Of a stretch of 64,000 bases of DNA, positions 35,070 to 45,668 are shown in pieces. Under the pieces are notes generated by a model. The model did no database searches and was not told the origin of the DNA. It saw only the letters and a list, made by a program, of their open reading frames with translations. The stretch lies in NCBI GenBank assembly GCA_006176705.1, contig QRFJ01000507.1, positions 124,001-188,000 of the forward strand, given 5' to 3'. The first letter of the stretch is position 1; every line of letters begins with the position of its first letter. The stretch is from Cocos nucifera. Taxonomy: Eukaryota; Streptophyta; Magnoliopsida; Arecales; Arecaceae. A program made the translations under genes and the position numbers.

Positions 35070-35600
35070 TATTGCTATTTTCGAAATCTTCCTTCCTCTC
35101 GTTTGGAGAACCGGAAGCGGTTTGCGCCAAAGATGGATGCACCGTTGAATTATCTACTGCACAGCTCTTAAAGCACTATAGCCGTCAACAATCCAACATT
35201 CATTTGCCAGCAAGATCCCAAAGCGACATGAGAATGATTCGATGGTCTCAGGCACGTATCTCAACCATTTTCCCATTTTTTTTTTTTGCTTTTTGACTTT
35301 TTGTTCGTCTCTGTTTTCTTTCTAATTTGTTTTCTGTATGATTAGTGGGTAGGAATTAATCCCTTTGCTCGGTCCCTATGTTTTTGCTCTACATGTTTTG
35401 GATAAGATTTTTTGCTTGGCTTTAATAACGTGATCTGTCAGGGTAGCTGAAACGAGTGGACGGGATCATGGAAAATGAACAACGTCTCTGCTTTCCAAAA
35501 ACGTGGCCTCTGCTTTCCTCCCCGTTGACTTGGCACCCGGTTCACTCTTTCTGAGAAAGAGAGACGAGGAGGAAAGCCAAAAGCCTCTTCCTTGTTTGCC
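35070..35600 (+). promoter_or_regulatory. NLR2 upstream region, conserved with NLR1
   Basis: It matches 23828-24371 with few changes. The W-box core TTGACT at 35525-35530 is kept; the second one is changed to TTGGCT near 35416. No in-frame ATG extends the NLR2 ORF upstream of 35638, although the frame is open from about 35503. Confidence 0.55.
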
Positions 35601-35630
35601 ATGTCTGACCAGAGCATGGAGGAAACTTAG
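35601..35630 (+). promoter_or_regulatory. Upstream ORF of NLR2 (MSDQSMEET)
   Basis: ATG at 35601 to TAG at 35628-35630 is identical to the NLR1 uORF and ends 7 bases before the NLR2 ATG at 35638. Confidence 0.5.
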
Positions 35631-35637
35631 TTGTGGA

Positions 35638-38600
35638 ATGGCGAACACCTTCGTCTCTTCCATTCTATCGAAAGCCAGCGAAATATTGGTCTCTTTCCAG
35701 AGATGGGCGGCCTCGCCGTCTCATCCACGCAGCAGGATCTTGGAAGATCTGAAGAAGTTGGAGAGAACATTGAAGAGAATCCAGGCAGTGCTCCATGACG
35801 CGGAGGAGAGAGAGATACGAGAGGAAGCCGTCAATCTCTGGCTGAAGGAGCTTAAAGAAGTTGCATATGAAGCGGAAGACGTGCTGGACGAGTACCAGTA
35901 CGAGGAACTGCGAGCCCAAGTGGAAGGCCGAGCTTCCAGGAAGAGGAAGCGAGCGGAAGTGGATGATGAGGAAGAGGTAAGCGGTTCTCCTTCTATCATA
36001 GTAGTTTCAAGTCCTGATGGCATGAGGGATAGAATTAGGGAGATCAGGGAGAGATTCGATGAGATCTCGGAGGATCGGGAACGCCTCCGTTTAAGAGAGG
36101 AAGATGGAGAGCGGCGGGTCCTCGGAGCTGTGTACCCAGCACCAACCAGCCACATGGTGGAAGAGTCGAGTATTTATGGAAGGGAACATGACAAGCAAAA
36201 GGTAATTAATTTGCTGTTTTCTGAAGGTATGAAAGATGGTATCTCTGTCATTCCAATTGTCGGCAAGGGGGGACTGGGAAAAACCACCATTGCTCAGCTG
36301 GTTTACAATGACTCCAAGGTAAAAGAATGTTTCGATCTAACTGCATGGGTTTGTGTATCTGATGATTTCAATGTTACAAAGCTAACAAAAGACATCATTG
36401 AGTCGATTACTCAACAATCATGTGGTCTTACACTACTAAGCACACTTCAAAATACTCTCGAGGCAAATGTGAAGGGGAAGAAAGTGTTGCTCGTGTTGGA
36501 TGATATCTGGAATGAGCAACGAAGCCTTTGGGAGTCCTTAAGAATGCCTTTTGTACTTGGTGCAGGCATAGTAAAAATTATTGTTACCTGTAGGAATGAT
36601 TCGGTTGCCGAGATCATGCAGACGGTGCATCCTTATCATCCTGGCTACTTGTCTGAAGACGAATCTTGGTTATTGTTCAAGCGCTACGCATTTGCTGGCC
36701 GAGATTCTGAAGAACAATCACAGTTGGCAGATGTCGGTAAGCAGATTGTCAAGAAGTGTTCCGGTTTACCATTGGCTGTGAAGTCAATAGGAAGCCTTCT
36801 AAGATACATGACAGATGAAGATGGTTGGAAGGATGTCTTGCAAAGTGACCTTTGGGAAGTAGACAAGAATAATGAGACTTTGACAGCTCTTAGATTAAGC
36901 TATACTCGCATGCCAGCACATCTGAAACCTTGTTTCGTTTATTGTTCCATGTTTCCCAAGGATTATCAGTTTGACAAAGCTGTTCTAGTCAGATTGTGGA
37001 TGGCACAAGGCTACATCACAGTTAGAGGTAGAAGAAGAATGGAAGAGATTGGCAATGAATATTTCAATGACTTACAAAGAAGATCGTTCTTTGATTCCTG
37101 TCCAAAAATTCGAAGGTGTTCTAGTATAATAACGAGAAGATCGTTCCTTGATGCTGATCATAGTTTTAAGATGCATGATATGATACATGATCTAGCGAAA
37201 TCCATTGCAGGAAATGAGTGCTGCGCGGTTGTGGATAAGAAGCAACCTGATTTCCCTGGTGGGGTTCGCCATTTATACATGCAAGGTGAAGTGAAATTAG
37301 TGCACTTGTTTAATCATAGGGCCCTGCGAACCTTGTTGCTAAATGATCGGTACAGAGGAAGGGTAACCCCAGTAACACATTCTCTATGGCTTCGTCGGAC
37401 GACAAGGTGTTTACGGACTCTAGAAGTTGCTGGGGGAAGCAATCAGGGGTGGCTATATTTAGTCAGTAAGCAGAACTACCTGCGCTACTTACATATCCAA
37501 CACCAAAATATCCGGAGTCTCCCTATACGAGTATGCCGTCTTTACCACCTACAGACATTGATACTCGATCATGGCAAGACTCCAGATGGAGGTCACCTTA
37601 GAGACTTACCAGATGGCCTAGGTAACGTCCTTACTAACCTACGATACTTTGAGCTACGATCAAATGCTATTAATTGGCTCCCTCGATCAGTATGCCTTCT
37701 TCACCACCTACAGACATTGATACTTCATTGTGATGTTCTTGCAAAGTTACCAGATGGCCTAGGTAAGCTTAGTAACCTTCTATACTTTGAGCTACGGTCA
37801 AATGTTATTGAAAGGCTGCCTGGATCAATTTGTCAGCTCCACGACCTGCAGATGTTGGATGTTGGGTCATGCAAGAATCTTGTAGAGCTACCCAGTGACA
37901 TAGGAAGCCTTACCAACCTCCGTCTCCTTGGTACTGATGGTACTGGAATTAACTGTCTGCCAGTTGGGATCGAGAAACTAACAAATCTTCAGAGTTTGCT
38001 TGGACGTCATAAAGCACGGGGTGCGATAAGAGCGCTGAAGGACTTGGTAAACCTCCAAGGAACTCTCCTCATCTCAGGGCTCGGGAACTTGGTCAGCATA
38101 GAGGATGCCAGGGATGCTGGTCTTAAATGTAAGCATAAACTTGAGCGCTTGTCTCTAGCATGGAATGGACAACATGATATCAGCTTTATTTCGTTTCTTG
38201 ATAAGCTAGATATAGAAGCTAGTTCAGAGGAAAATAAGAATGTCCCAGCTGATGAGCAAAGGGAGGAAGCCATGCTCGAGTACCTCCAACCTCACGCCAA
38301 CCTCAAAATGTTGCGTATGATAGGGTATGCTGGTTCCAAGTTTCCAAAATGGGTGGGAAATCCTTTCTCCTTTGCATCACTTCAAGAAATCAGTATTAAT
38401 GGATGTGAAAACATTAGGTCCCTTCCTCTATACATTCATAACTCTCTTGAAAACTTGGATGCACCCATGGCACCATCTATGCTTAAGAGAGTGCACATCT
38501 TGAATTGCCGACAGCTTACATCCATAGCAGGGTTGCATCATCTCCACTTGCTTAAATATCTGACGATATACGGTTGTCCTCAACTCTATCTCGTATCAGA

Positions 38601-38832
38601 GGAAGCATTGCCATCCACACTTGAAATGCTATCAATAGGGGAGTGCCAACAGTTGCCATCATTGTCGGGGATGCAAAACCTTACTTCTCTCAGCATATTA
38701 AATATATATAATTGTCCCAAACTTCAGATCACGACAGAAGATCGGCTCCCATCTCTGCCTCGCCGTATGAAAGTTATTGACTGCCCTGGATTGGTCAACT
38801 GGTGCCAAATACAAAAAATCAACCGCATTTAG
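35638..38832 (+). CDS. NLR2: CC-NBS-LRR disease-resistance-type protein, single exon
   Basis: The product is 1064 aa, starting MANTFVSS. The CC domain carries EDVLDE. NB-ARC motifs are GKGGLGKTT 209-217, LLVLDDIW 284-291, GLPLA at 376-380 and MHD at 512-514, all apparently functional. LRRs run from about 590 to the end, closing with DCPGLVNWCQIQKINRI. The CC-NBS half is nearly identical to NLR1 by eye, while the LRR half has diverged and lacks the 24-bp and 195-bp duplications. The gene stops at TAG 38830-38832 exactly where NLR1 has AAG before its intron, so the exon-2 LRR part is not made. The expected role is an intracellular immune receptor switching between ADP and ATP states. Which pathogen it recognises cannot be told. 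Confidence 0.93.
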   Translation: MANTFVSSILSKASEILVSFQRWAASPSHPRSRILEDLKKLERTLKRIQAVLHDAEEREIREEAVNLWLKELKEVAYEAEDVLDEYQYEELRAQVEGRASRKRKRAEVDDEEEVSGSPSIIVVSSPDGMRDRIREIRERFDEISEDRERLRLREEDGERRVLGAVYPAPTSHMVEESSIYGREHDKQKVINLLFSEGMKDGISVIPIVGKGGLGKTTIAQLVYNDSKVKECFDLTAWVCVSDDFNVTKLTKDIIESITQQSCGLTLLSTLQNTLEANVKGKKVLLVLDDIWNEQRSLWESLRMPFVLGAGIVKIIVTCRNDSVAEIMQTVHPYHPGYLSEDESWLLFKRYAFAGRDSEEQSQLADVGKQIVKKCSGLPLAVKSIGSLLRYMTDEDGWKDVLQSDLWEVDKNNETLTALRLSYTRMPAHLKPCFVYCSMFPKDYQFDKAVLVRLWMAQGYITVRGRRRMEEIGNEYFNDLQRRSFFDSCPKIRRCSSIITRRSFLDADHSFKMHDMIHDLAKSIAGNECCAVVDKKQPDFPGGVRHLYMQGEVKLVHLFNHRALRTLLLNDRYRGRVTPVTHSLWLRRTTRCLRTLEVAGGSNQGWLYLVSKQNYLRYLHIQHQNIRSLPIRVCRLYHLQTLILDHGKTPDGGHLRDLPDGLGNVLTNLRYFELRSNAINWLPRSVCLLHHLQTLILHCDVLAKLPDGLGKLSNLLYFELRSNVIERLPGSICQLHDLQMLDVGSCKNLVELPSDIGSLTNLRLLGTDGTGINCLPVGIEKLTNLQSLLGRHKARGAIRALKDLVNLQGTLLISGLGNLVSIEDARDAGLKCKHKLERLSLAWNGQHDISFISFLDKLDIEASSEENKNVPADEQREEAMLEYLQPHANLKMLRMIGYAGSKFPKWVGNPFSFASLQEISINGCENIRSLPLYIHNSLENLDAPMAPSMLKRVHILNCRQLTSIAGLHHLHLLKYLTIYGCPQLYLVSEEALPSTLEMLSIGECQQLPSLSGMQNLTSLSILNIYNCPKLQITTEDRLPSLPRRMKVIDCPGLVNWCQIQKINRI

Positions 38833-39300
38833 GTACCCTCCATCCTAAATTTGAAGTGCTCCAATTGATTACTCTGAGACTTTCATATTATATGATATGT
38901 TCAAAGATTGTACGTTTAAAGCTTCTATATCGAACTCAAACACGTACAAACAGAGTTTTCTGATTCTCTTTTGCTGATGTACCAGGTCGTTTGAGGCAAC
39001 AAGCTGACGATATCGAACATATGGGAGAACGTAATGCATGGGTTTGATGATTTGACATCCCCTGAGCATCCGCGTTCAAAGAATTGCTTTGGGTTGTCTA
39101 CTAGCATAGATGAGGAGAAGGTATGAATTGCCTTTTCTTCCCCAAATTCTTAATAATAAAGCAATGCCCTCGGCTAGATGATCGGCTTCCATTTATTCCT
39201 TCACGTGCCGAAATTATAGGAGTATTGCAGAGGAGCTGAGCACCAAGAAACAATTATTGATGATGGAATCCAGGAGAAACAAGTGATCCATTGTGTGATG
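38833..39300 (+). pseudogene. Lost second exon of NLR2 and flank
   Basis: The acceptor GTACCAG at 38979-38985 is kept, but the exon then reads GTC GTT TGA (stop 38992-38994; NLR1 has GTC GTT TCA). The LRR core of exon 2 is deleted after about 39110. Only a short tail (GCAATGCCCTCGG at 39162) and the 3' flank remain. Confidence 0.65.
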
Positions 39301-40060
39301 ATTAAACATTGTAACAAATGCTGTATCTTCAATATTTGATGCCGCCGCGGATGATAGCAATATGGGTCCCCAACAGCTTAGGCTTCTTTCTTGTTGTTGC
39401 AGCTCGCAGTCTCTTGTACATATCAATGTATAACCATCGGTATGGATGAATCTATGATTGATTTTTTTTTTTTTTTTTAACTAGAAAAATGCTTTAAGTT
39501 TTTTTATTTTTTGTTTCGATACAAAATTGAATATGTACCAGCATGGAACACGCACATACTATGCTAGCAGGTGTTTGGCATGGGTATCTTTGGTCGACAT
39601 TAATTGATCTGTCATCATCCTAATCCAAAAATTCAGTTTCTTGTCCAACTTGGTTAGTTTGTTTGGTGGCATTGTCCTGGCATCAATTTTTTTTTTAATT
39701 TTTTGGGAAATGATGTTGGCATCAATTTCTAAATGATCTTAACTGGAAGCACCTGAAAAAGAGTGGTTTCGTAAATGGTAAACACTAAAACTATGGGTTC
39801 AGGCCAGAAGAATTTTTAGGTATGCTTTTCACCGTCGTGTTCGTGCCTGCTGAGAAATATTGTTGCTTGCTGTGTTTTATAGCTTGCAAATTGATGATAA
39901 CATAAGCAATCTCTTTGTTGTTTTTTTTGGGTCATGAGAGACATATACAATGCATAAATGCATCATGATTTTACATGCCTATATAAAGGTTAGAAGTTTT
40001 AAAATTTCTTTTAAACCCATTCATATTCATCAGGAACTAATAGTAGTTTAAGCACCACTG
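39301..40060. other. NLR2 downstream intergenic sequence
   Basis: 39435-39735 matches 2955-3290 and 29105-29440; 39900-40060 matches 29520-29700. No genes are seen. Confidence 0.6.
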
Positions 40061-40797
40061 GCATCAAAACCGAGGACTACTATCATAATATATAGCCCAG
40101 CCCAAGAATTGGGCCTGATCGATTGGCTGGCCCAAAACTCAAAAAAAGACCAACAGAAAGAAAAAATGCTGTACGTGCACCGCACATGCTAGGGGTAGAG
40201 ACAAACTCCAGATGGAAATCATCTTCTTTTGTGATTCTCTAAAGTAATTCAACTTCCGGAAGGTTTTTGACTCTTCTCTCTAGCCCTGTTTAAATGGATC
40301 AAGCCCCCTTTTAGCCGACCGCCAACCATCACCGGAATAAATCTCTCTCTTCTTCTTCTCGAAAATCTTTCATCATGTTCATGGAAATCGCCGCCGAATT
40401 ATTGCCTGAACCCAACTTAGACCCTTCAATCCTCTTTCCATCTTTCTCAGCCACTGAAGCTCTAATTCTGACTAACAACCAACTGATTTTTCTTAGAGAA
40501 CCCGAGACCTATTATTCCTCCCGTTTCTTTGAATTTTTTCAATTTTCTTTTCACTTCTCTAGCCATCTTTATCATTGACTGCCAGTGGCAGGACCTCCAG
40601 CTATGCCACCATGGCTTACATCACCGATTATAGCCTCTACTGGTGAGAAGCCTACCTTGTTCTGAAATAACGCGATCAACAAGTCCCCTATTTCATCAAG
40701 AAAAGAGAAAGAAGAAAGAAAAAAATGAAAGAAAGATGAAAAGAAAGAAAGAAAAGGCAAAAAAAAAATAGAGAGATTCGCTCTCCTCTCGATCTCT

Positions 40798-40838
<41 letters not shown>

Positions 40839-40924
40839 TACTATTCTCTCCATTTTTCTCTTCACTTTCTCTCTTTAATTTTCTTTATGAATTTTCTCTC
40901 TCTAAATTATTTGTCTCTTCATAG
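40061..40924. other. Unassigned stretch with a CT microsatellite
   Basis: A 67-codon open frame at 40375-40578 has no recognisable motif. A purine-rich tract (40680-40780) is followed by a (CT)16 run at about 40803-40834. It may be part of a transposon leader but I cannot place it. Confidence 0.4.
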
Positions 40925-41097
40925 TGTCTCTAGGATTGTATTAGGAGATATTGTACATAATTAGGAGATATGTATTTTTATGGGAGAGATTATGGGGATT
41001 GGTTTTTATTCTCTCTTATTTTTACTTTCTTACAAATATATTGTAATTTATAACCTTATATATCGATCAATATAGAACGAGATAGATATCTCTCTCA
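40925..41097 (+). repeat. Short copia LTR (copia-3), about 173 bp
   Basis: The segment TGTCTCTAGGATTGTATTAG...TCTCTCA is followed within 10 bases by a primer-site-like TGGTATCAAAACG at 41108-41120. The 5' end is approximate; the partner LTR is not in the window. Confidence 0.5.
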
Positions 41098-41140
41098 AAC
41101 TTTGTTATGGTATCAAAACGACAAAAAAAACCTAGCCACC

Positions 41141-41464
41141 ATGACCACCACAAAGCAAACACAAACCTCAATCTTTAATGAGCCAAGTTCAATATATTAA
41201 CTGAATTCATCTGACAATCCTGGAGCCATGATCATCCAATGCATTATGGATGGACAAAACTACAATTCCTAGTCTCGACTTATTGAGAATGCTCTCAAAT
41301 CGAAAAGTAAACTAGGTTTTGTTGACGGTTCATTGAAGAAGCCAGACATTTTTACACTAGAAGCTCTTGTCTAGGAGAAGTGCAATTCTTTTGTAATCGC
41401 ACGGATTTGCAACATACTTGAGAAGACCATCCAAAGTAGTGTGGCTTATATAGATTGCACGGGC
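41141..41464 (+). pseudogene. copia-3 gag fragment, interrupted by copia-2
   Basis: The + strand encodes MDGQNYNS, then SRLIENALKSKSKLGFVDGSLKKPD and CNSFVIARICNILEKTIQSSVAYID, with stops in place of Trp codons (TAG at the SRL and EKC positions). This is the N-terminal gag motif typical of plant Ty1-copia elements (DG.NY..W...L...LSAKNKLGFVDG). It ends abruptly at 41464, where the copia-2 LTR starts, and no continuation exists after copia-2. Confidence 0.75.
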
Positions 41465-43791
41465 TGTTAGATATGTATGCCCTAGAAGCCAGAATTGACT
41501 GACACTTGTTATATACTTCTAAGGGCAAAATTATAATTTTCACTATAAATAATAAAATAAATTATTTTCTATCACAATGTATATTTAGTGTCTGTGATAC
41601 ATTCCTTGAGTTAATGGCAATGATAGTTCTTATTTTCAAGAGTTGAAAATTTAAGATAAGAATTTTCATTATTAACTCATAAAATGCTTCCGATCGTAGG
41701 ATCATCATGAGGATGGTGATTGATCCAAAAGGTTAGTGTACAATCGCTTCTTCATAATAGATGAGTCTTGAGTCTACGGTGTAGAGACACCAAAGCGAGA
41801 GTACAGGTATTCGTTAGAGAACGAGGGCACTGAGCGTGACCACCTCGAACAGTCATTAGAAAGTTTACCTTCTCGTCAATGACTGACTCGAAGCTACAGT
41901 TGTATGTCTGATTCTTTGATCTGAGGTGCATCTGCAGTTCACCTTGAGGATGTTACAGTTTGACTACACCATAACTCGATCTCCTAGCCATTTAAAATCC
42001 TGAGGTATATGTTGGCTATAGCATGTTCATTGTAGGAATTGGATTGCACAAATAGAAAATCTATCTACCTCGATAGATGAGGAGTAGCCCTATGATGATC
42101 ATGAGAATCAAGTCCATAAGCCCATGGCCATGACAGAGTAAAATGATAGAAAGAGTTTCTATTAAGATTTTTACATTGGACTTGAATCGAATGATTAATC
42201 ATATGACGGATATTAAGATTTTCACATCGGACTTGAATCGAATGGTTAAATCATATGATAAAAATTAGGATTTGATGAGTTCACCTTAACCCTAATCTAA
42301 TCGGGGCTCAAGATAGAAGAACTTAATCACACAAGTAGCTGCACCGAGAGGTTCGTTTTCAATTTTGATGGGTTGCCACCATATACTGCTAGGTGTCACT
42401 GGTGGATTTTGAGAGCAATTAGAATGATTTAGATGATCGATCATTCTAGTTGTCTGAATCAAAAAAATTTTGATCCATCGAAAGATGTTTTGATGATGTC
42501 GATGATAGAGATTACGACATATCCCATTACCATACAGAACTGAACCTAACTGGATCACACAAATAAGGGTTTGGATCTGGATATCATCAATTGAACTAAC
42601 CCAATTTAATTGATTTAAATTAGATTCAAATAGGTTCAAAAAAATCGTGCTAGCACACGATTGAGCCTAACGTTGTTCTTCTACTATCATTAAAAATTAT
42701 CTCAACCGAGCCAAATATATTTATGCTCGCTCAGGTACCTTTACTTAGTCTGACTGGAGCTTGTCCAGATTAGAAAAGGGTTGTCTTAATTTATAAGATA
42801 AATTTGAAATAACACCTACCATTTTCTGTCACCTGCTAATTCTTATCTTTGACTTTGGTCAAACGTTGACCTTTGACACTTAGACATCTTCCCATGTGTC
42901 ATGCACCTGTAGGAGAGCAGATAGGGGTTTGTCCCCTTGCTAGAAAATAAAAAGGAGGGGGTGCATGCCTAGGAAGACGTGCGTCGATGGATAGAGAAGC
43001 CTAGAGTCCCATACAGATGGGACTTCAGGTTGCTTCTTGGATTCTACTTAAGTGGCGCCTAGGAATAGACTTTGACCAGTCTTAGGTGCCATCTAAGGAT
43101 GAATTGAGGGGGCTCTCATCTAATTGGATCAGATGATTTTATCCCACCAATCAGATTTAGATCTGATTGCATGAAGCAACATGATTGGCTGGAATGATAT
43201 GGCACTACATGGCACAGCATGGTCTATATAAACCCTATCTACACCTAACTTTCAAAGAGTTCTCTCTTAGTCCATGCCCCAAGGCTGCCCCTCTCCCTCC
43301 TCCATGCCATCTTCTGGTCCTCTCTCTCCTCTCCATGTCCAAGGAAATTTGGGCTTCAATTTGGTGCGATCCAGACAAGAGAAAGTTGACAAGAAAGGAA
43401 GAAGGCAGCACTGCTGTAGAGACGACTACAGATCTTCGAAAGGAGTTTTAAAAATTCTTCAAATCAGATCCAGATATGATATTTGGAGAGATGATAAAGA
43501 AGGAGAAGATCTCTAGATCCAGCTCAAGTGGATACCGATAGAGGCCAGGCACTTGGGTGGCTAGATCCAGAATCTTAGGCAATCAGCAGGATCATCATAG
43601 GATAATTCGATTACCCAACAATAAGGTATAAAATTAAATCAGATTTATTTTTTTTTTTTTATTAGATCTATAAAATCAGATCTGAAATATCTCAGATTTG
43701 ATCTAGATTCAAAAAAAAAATTTTTGAAATATCTCTTTTGATCCAATCATATCTGAACGAACCTGATCCAAAAAATTGAGATTTCCCTTCA
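41465..43791 (+). repeat. copia-2 5' LTR (2327 bp)
   Basis: It starts TGTTAGATATGTATGCCC and ends CCCTTCA. It matches 49624-51905 and, in reverse, the copia-1 LTRs. Confidence 0.88.
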
Positions 43792-43793
43792 AC

Positions 43794-43806
43794 TGGTATT
43801 AGAGCC
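43794..43806 (+). other. copia-2 primer-binding site
   Basis: TGGTATTAGAGCC lies two bases after the LTR end. It differs by one base from the tRNA-Met type site of copia-1. Confidence 0.85.
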
Positions 43807-45668
43807 AGGTTCTATAAATTATTTAGATCTAATTTTAATTTATTTTTAATCTAATAATTAGATGATTTTAGATGTCACATGAGATATGATTAGATCTAAA
43901 ATTAAAAAAATTAAAATTAAATAATTTAGATCTAAGTTTTACAAGATGCATGACTAGTTATAAAATAGAATAGTTCTATATATAGTCTTGCATGTTCATA
44001 ATTTAATTTAATTAAGTTATAATTTTAGATTTATTTATTTATTATTTTTTAATATTATAAATATTATAATAAAATCTAAAAAATAGTAAATAAAATTATT
44101 TAATTTTTGGATCATATGAGATATGATGAATGCATGATTAGACTAGTTGTAGAATAGTTCTACATAATTATCTAGATTAGAATTTATTTTGATGTGATCA
44201 ATTTAAATCTAATTTTTTAGATAATTATAAGATAATTTAGATCTAAAAATATGCATGATATGATACATGAGATGTATGCAAAATATATATAAAGTTAGAT
44301 CAATTTTATATATGAGATATATGATGTAGATCTAACTAGTTTTATAGATTTATATTTCTGATTAAGGCGTTCCCCTTGGCCGCCCGATCATAAGAATAAA
44401 GTAGGATTTAAATGCCCTCTCCTTCTATTCAATGGGGTGTTCTTATGATGTGTAGGGGTGCTGCGCGTTCGTCCTTAATAAAAAATCAAGAACTTACTTT
44501 CTATAAAACTCTAGATCCTGAAATCCTAGAATTTTATTTACATATTTTATTTGTGAACCCTAACTTAATTAAGAATTAAGATTATAAAATATATGTTAGG
44601 TCTAAAATTAAGAATTTCAGTTCTAAGACATATTCATAAAATTAGGTTCGGACTTGGGTAGCTCAATTAGGTCTAAGTGGTTGATCAAACCGAATTAAGA
44701 GTTGGTTAGATGGGATCGACAGTGCTTAAATTGATCAGCTTAATAGGATTAAGTCTGGATCAAGATCGAGTCATGTGAGTGATCGATCAAGCTAAGACCT
44801 AATTAGGCTCAGTGGTTAGAGTCAAGATTGTAGGCTAACTCGATTGATTCTGGCTCAATAATTTGATGTCTAAGGTAAGTTTGGCAGATACGACCGACTG
44901 ATTTTTAATTGAAAGCTACTCGACTCGAATGCATTTTTGTCGAGTTAATGGCATATCCCTTCCACTGGTCTCACTTACCTGACCATATTTACTGACTCAG
45001 TCCTAATCTAAGGTGGTCAATAATCCGAGCTAACCCATGCCACTAGATTAGTCATAATGGTTATGACTATGTCAAGTCTAGTTTAATGAGACCTAAATCA
45101 AATCTCCCTAAGAAAAGATTAAGTCTAAGGTTTTCCACCATTGTAGATGTGCGGACTTTTTTTGGGGTTGATTGTTCTTGGCTGGTTATAGTGGTTCAGT
45201 TGCACCGGAAAGATGCAATCATATCTATTAGGCATTGGATGCTATGGGCTGGAGGATGGATTGGGCTCAATATTTCAGATACAATGAGAGACTCAATTAG
45301 AAATCCAATCTATGCAAATGGTGGGTCTGACTTAACTAAGGATTGAATCAATATTTTGGGCATGGTGAGATTCATGAATTAGAGATCAAATTTGGGTGCA
45401 CCATGATTAGAGAATCATTGAACAAGAGTTGTTCACTCATTGGCTAAACCATCATCAATAACTGTTAGGTGAGGTGATGAGTCAGTTGGTGGGACCGCAC
45501 CATCCACTAGAAATAATTAATCATGAAGATTTTTGCATCTCTACAGAGGGAGTGTAGGGATCCAAGAAAATAGTTGGAGCTAATTTGTTTAAAAAATAAA
45601 ATCTCTAAGTAAATTGGTTAAGTCTTAATTACAATATCTAACTAGAAATTTTGACTCTTTACAGAAAA

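Noticed and set aside
35503..35637. In-frame extension of NLR2 upstream of 35638
   Set aside because: The extension has no ATG, and NLR1 has no matching open extension; the ATG at 35638 aligns with the NLR1 start.
40375..40578. 67-codon open frame next to a CT microsatellite
   Set aside because: No homology recognised, no splice or promoter support, and the surroundings look like transposon leader.
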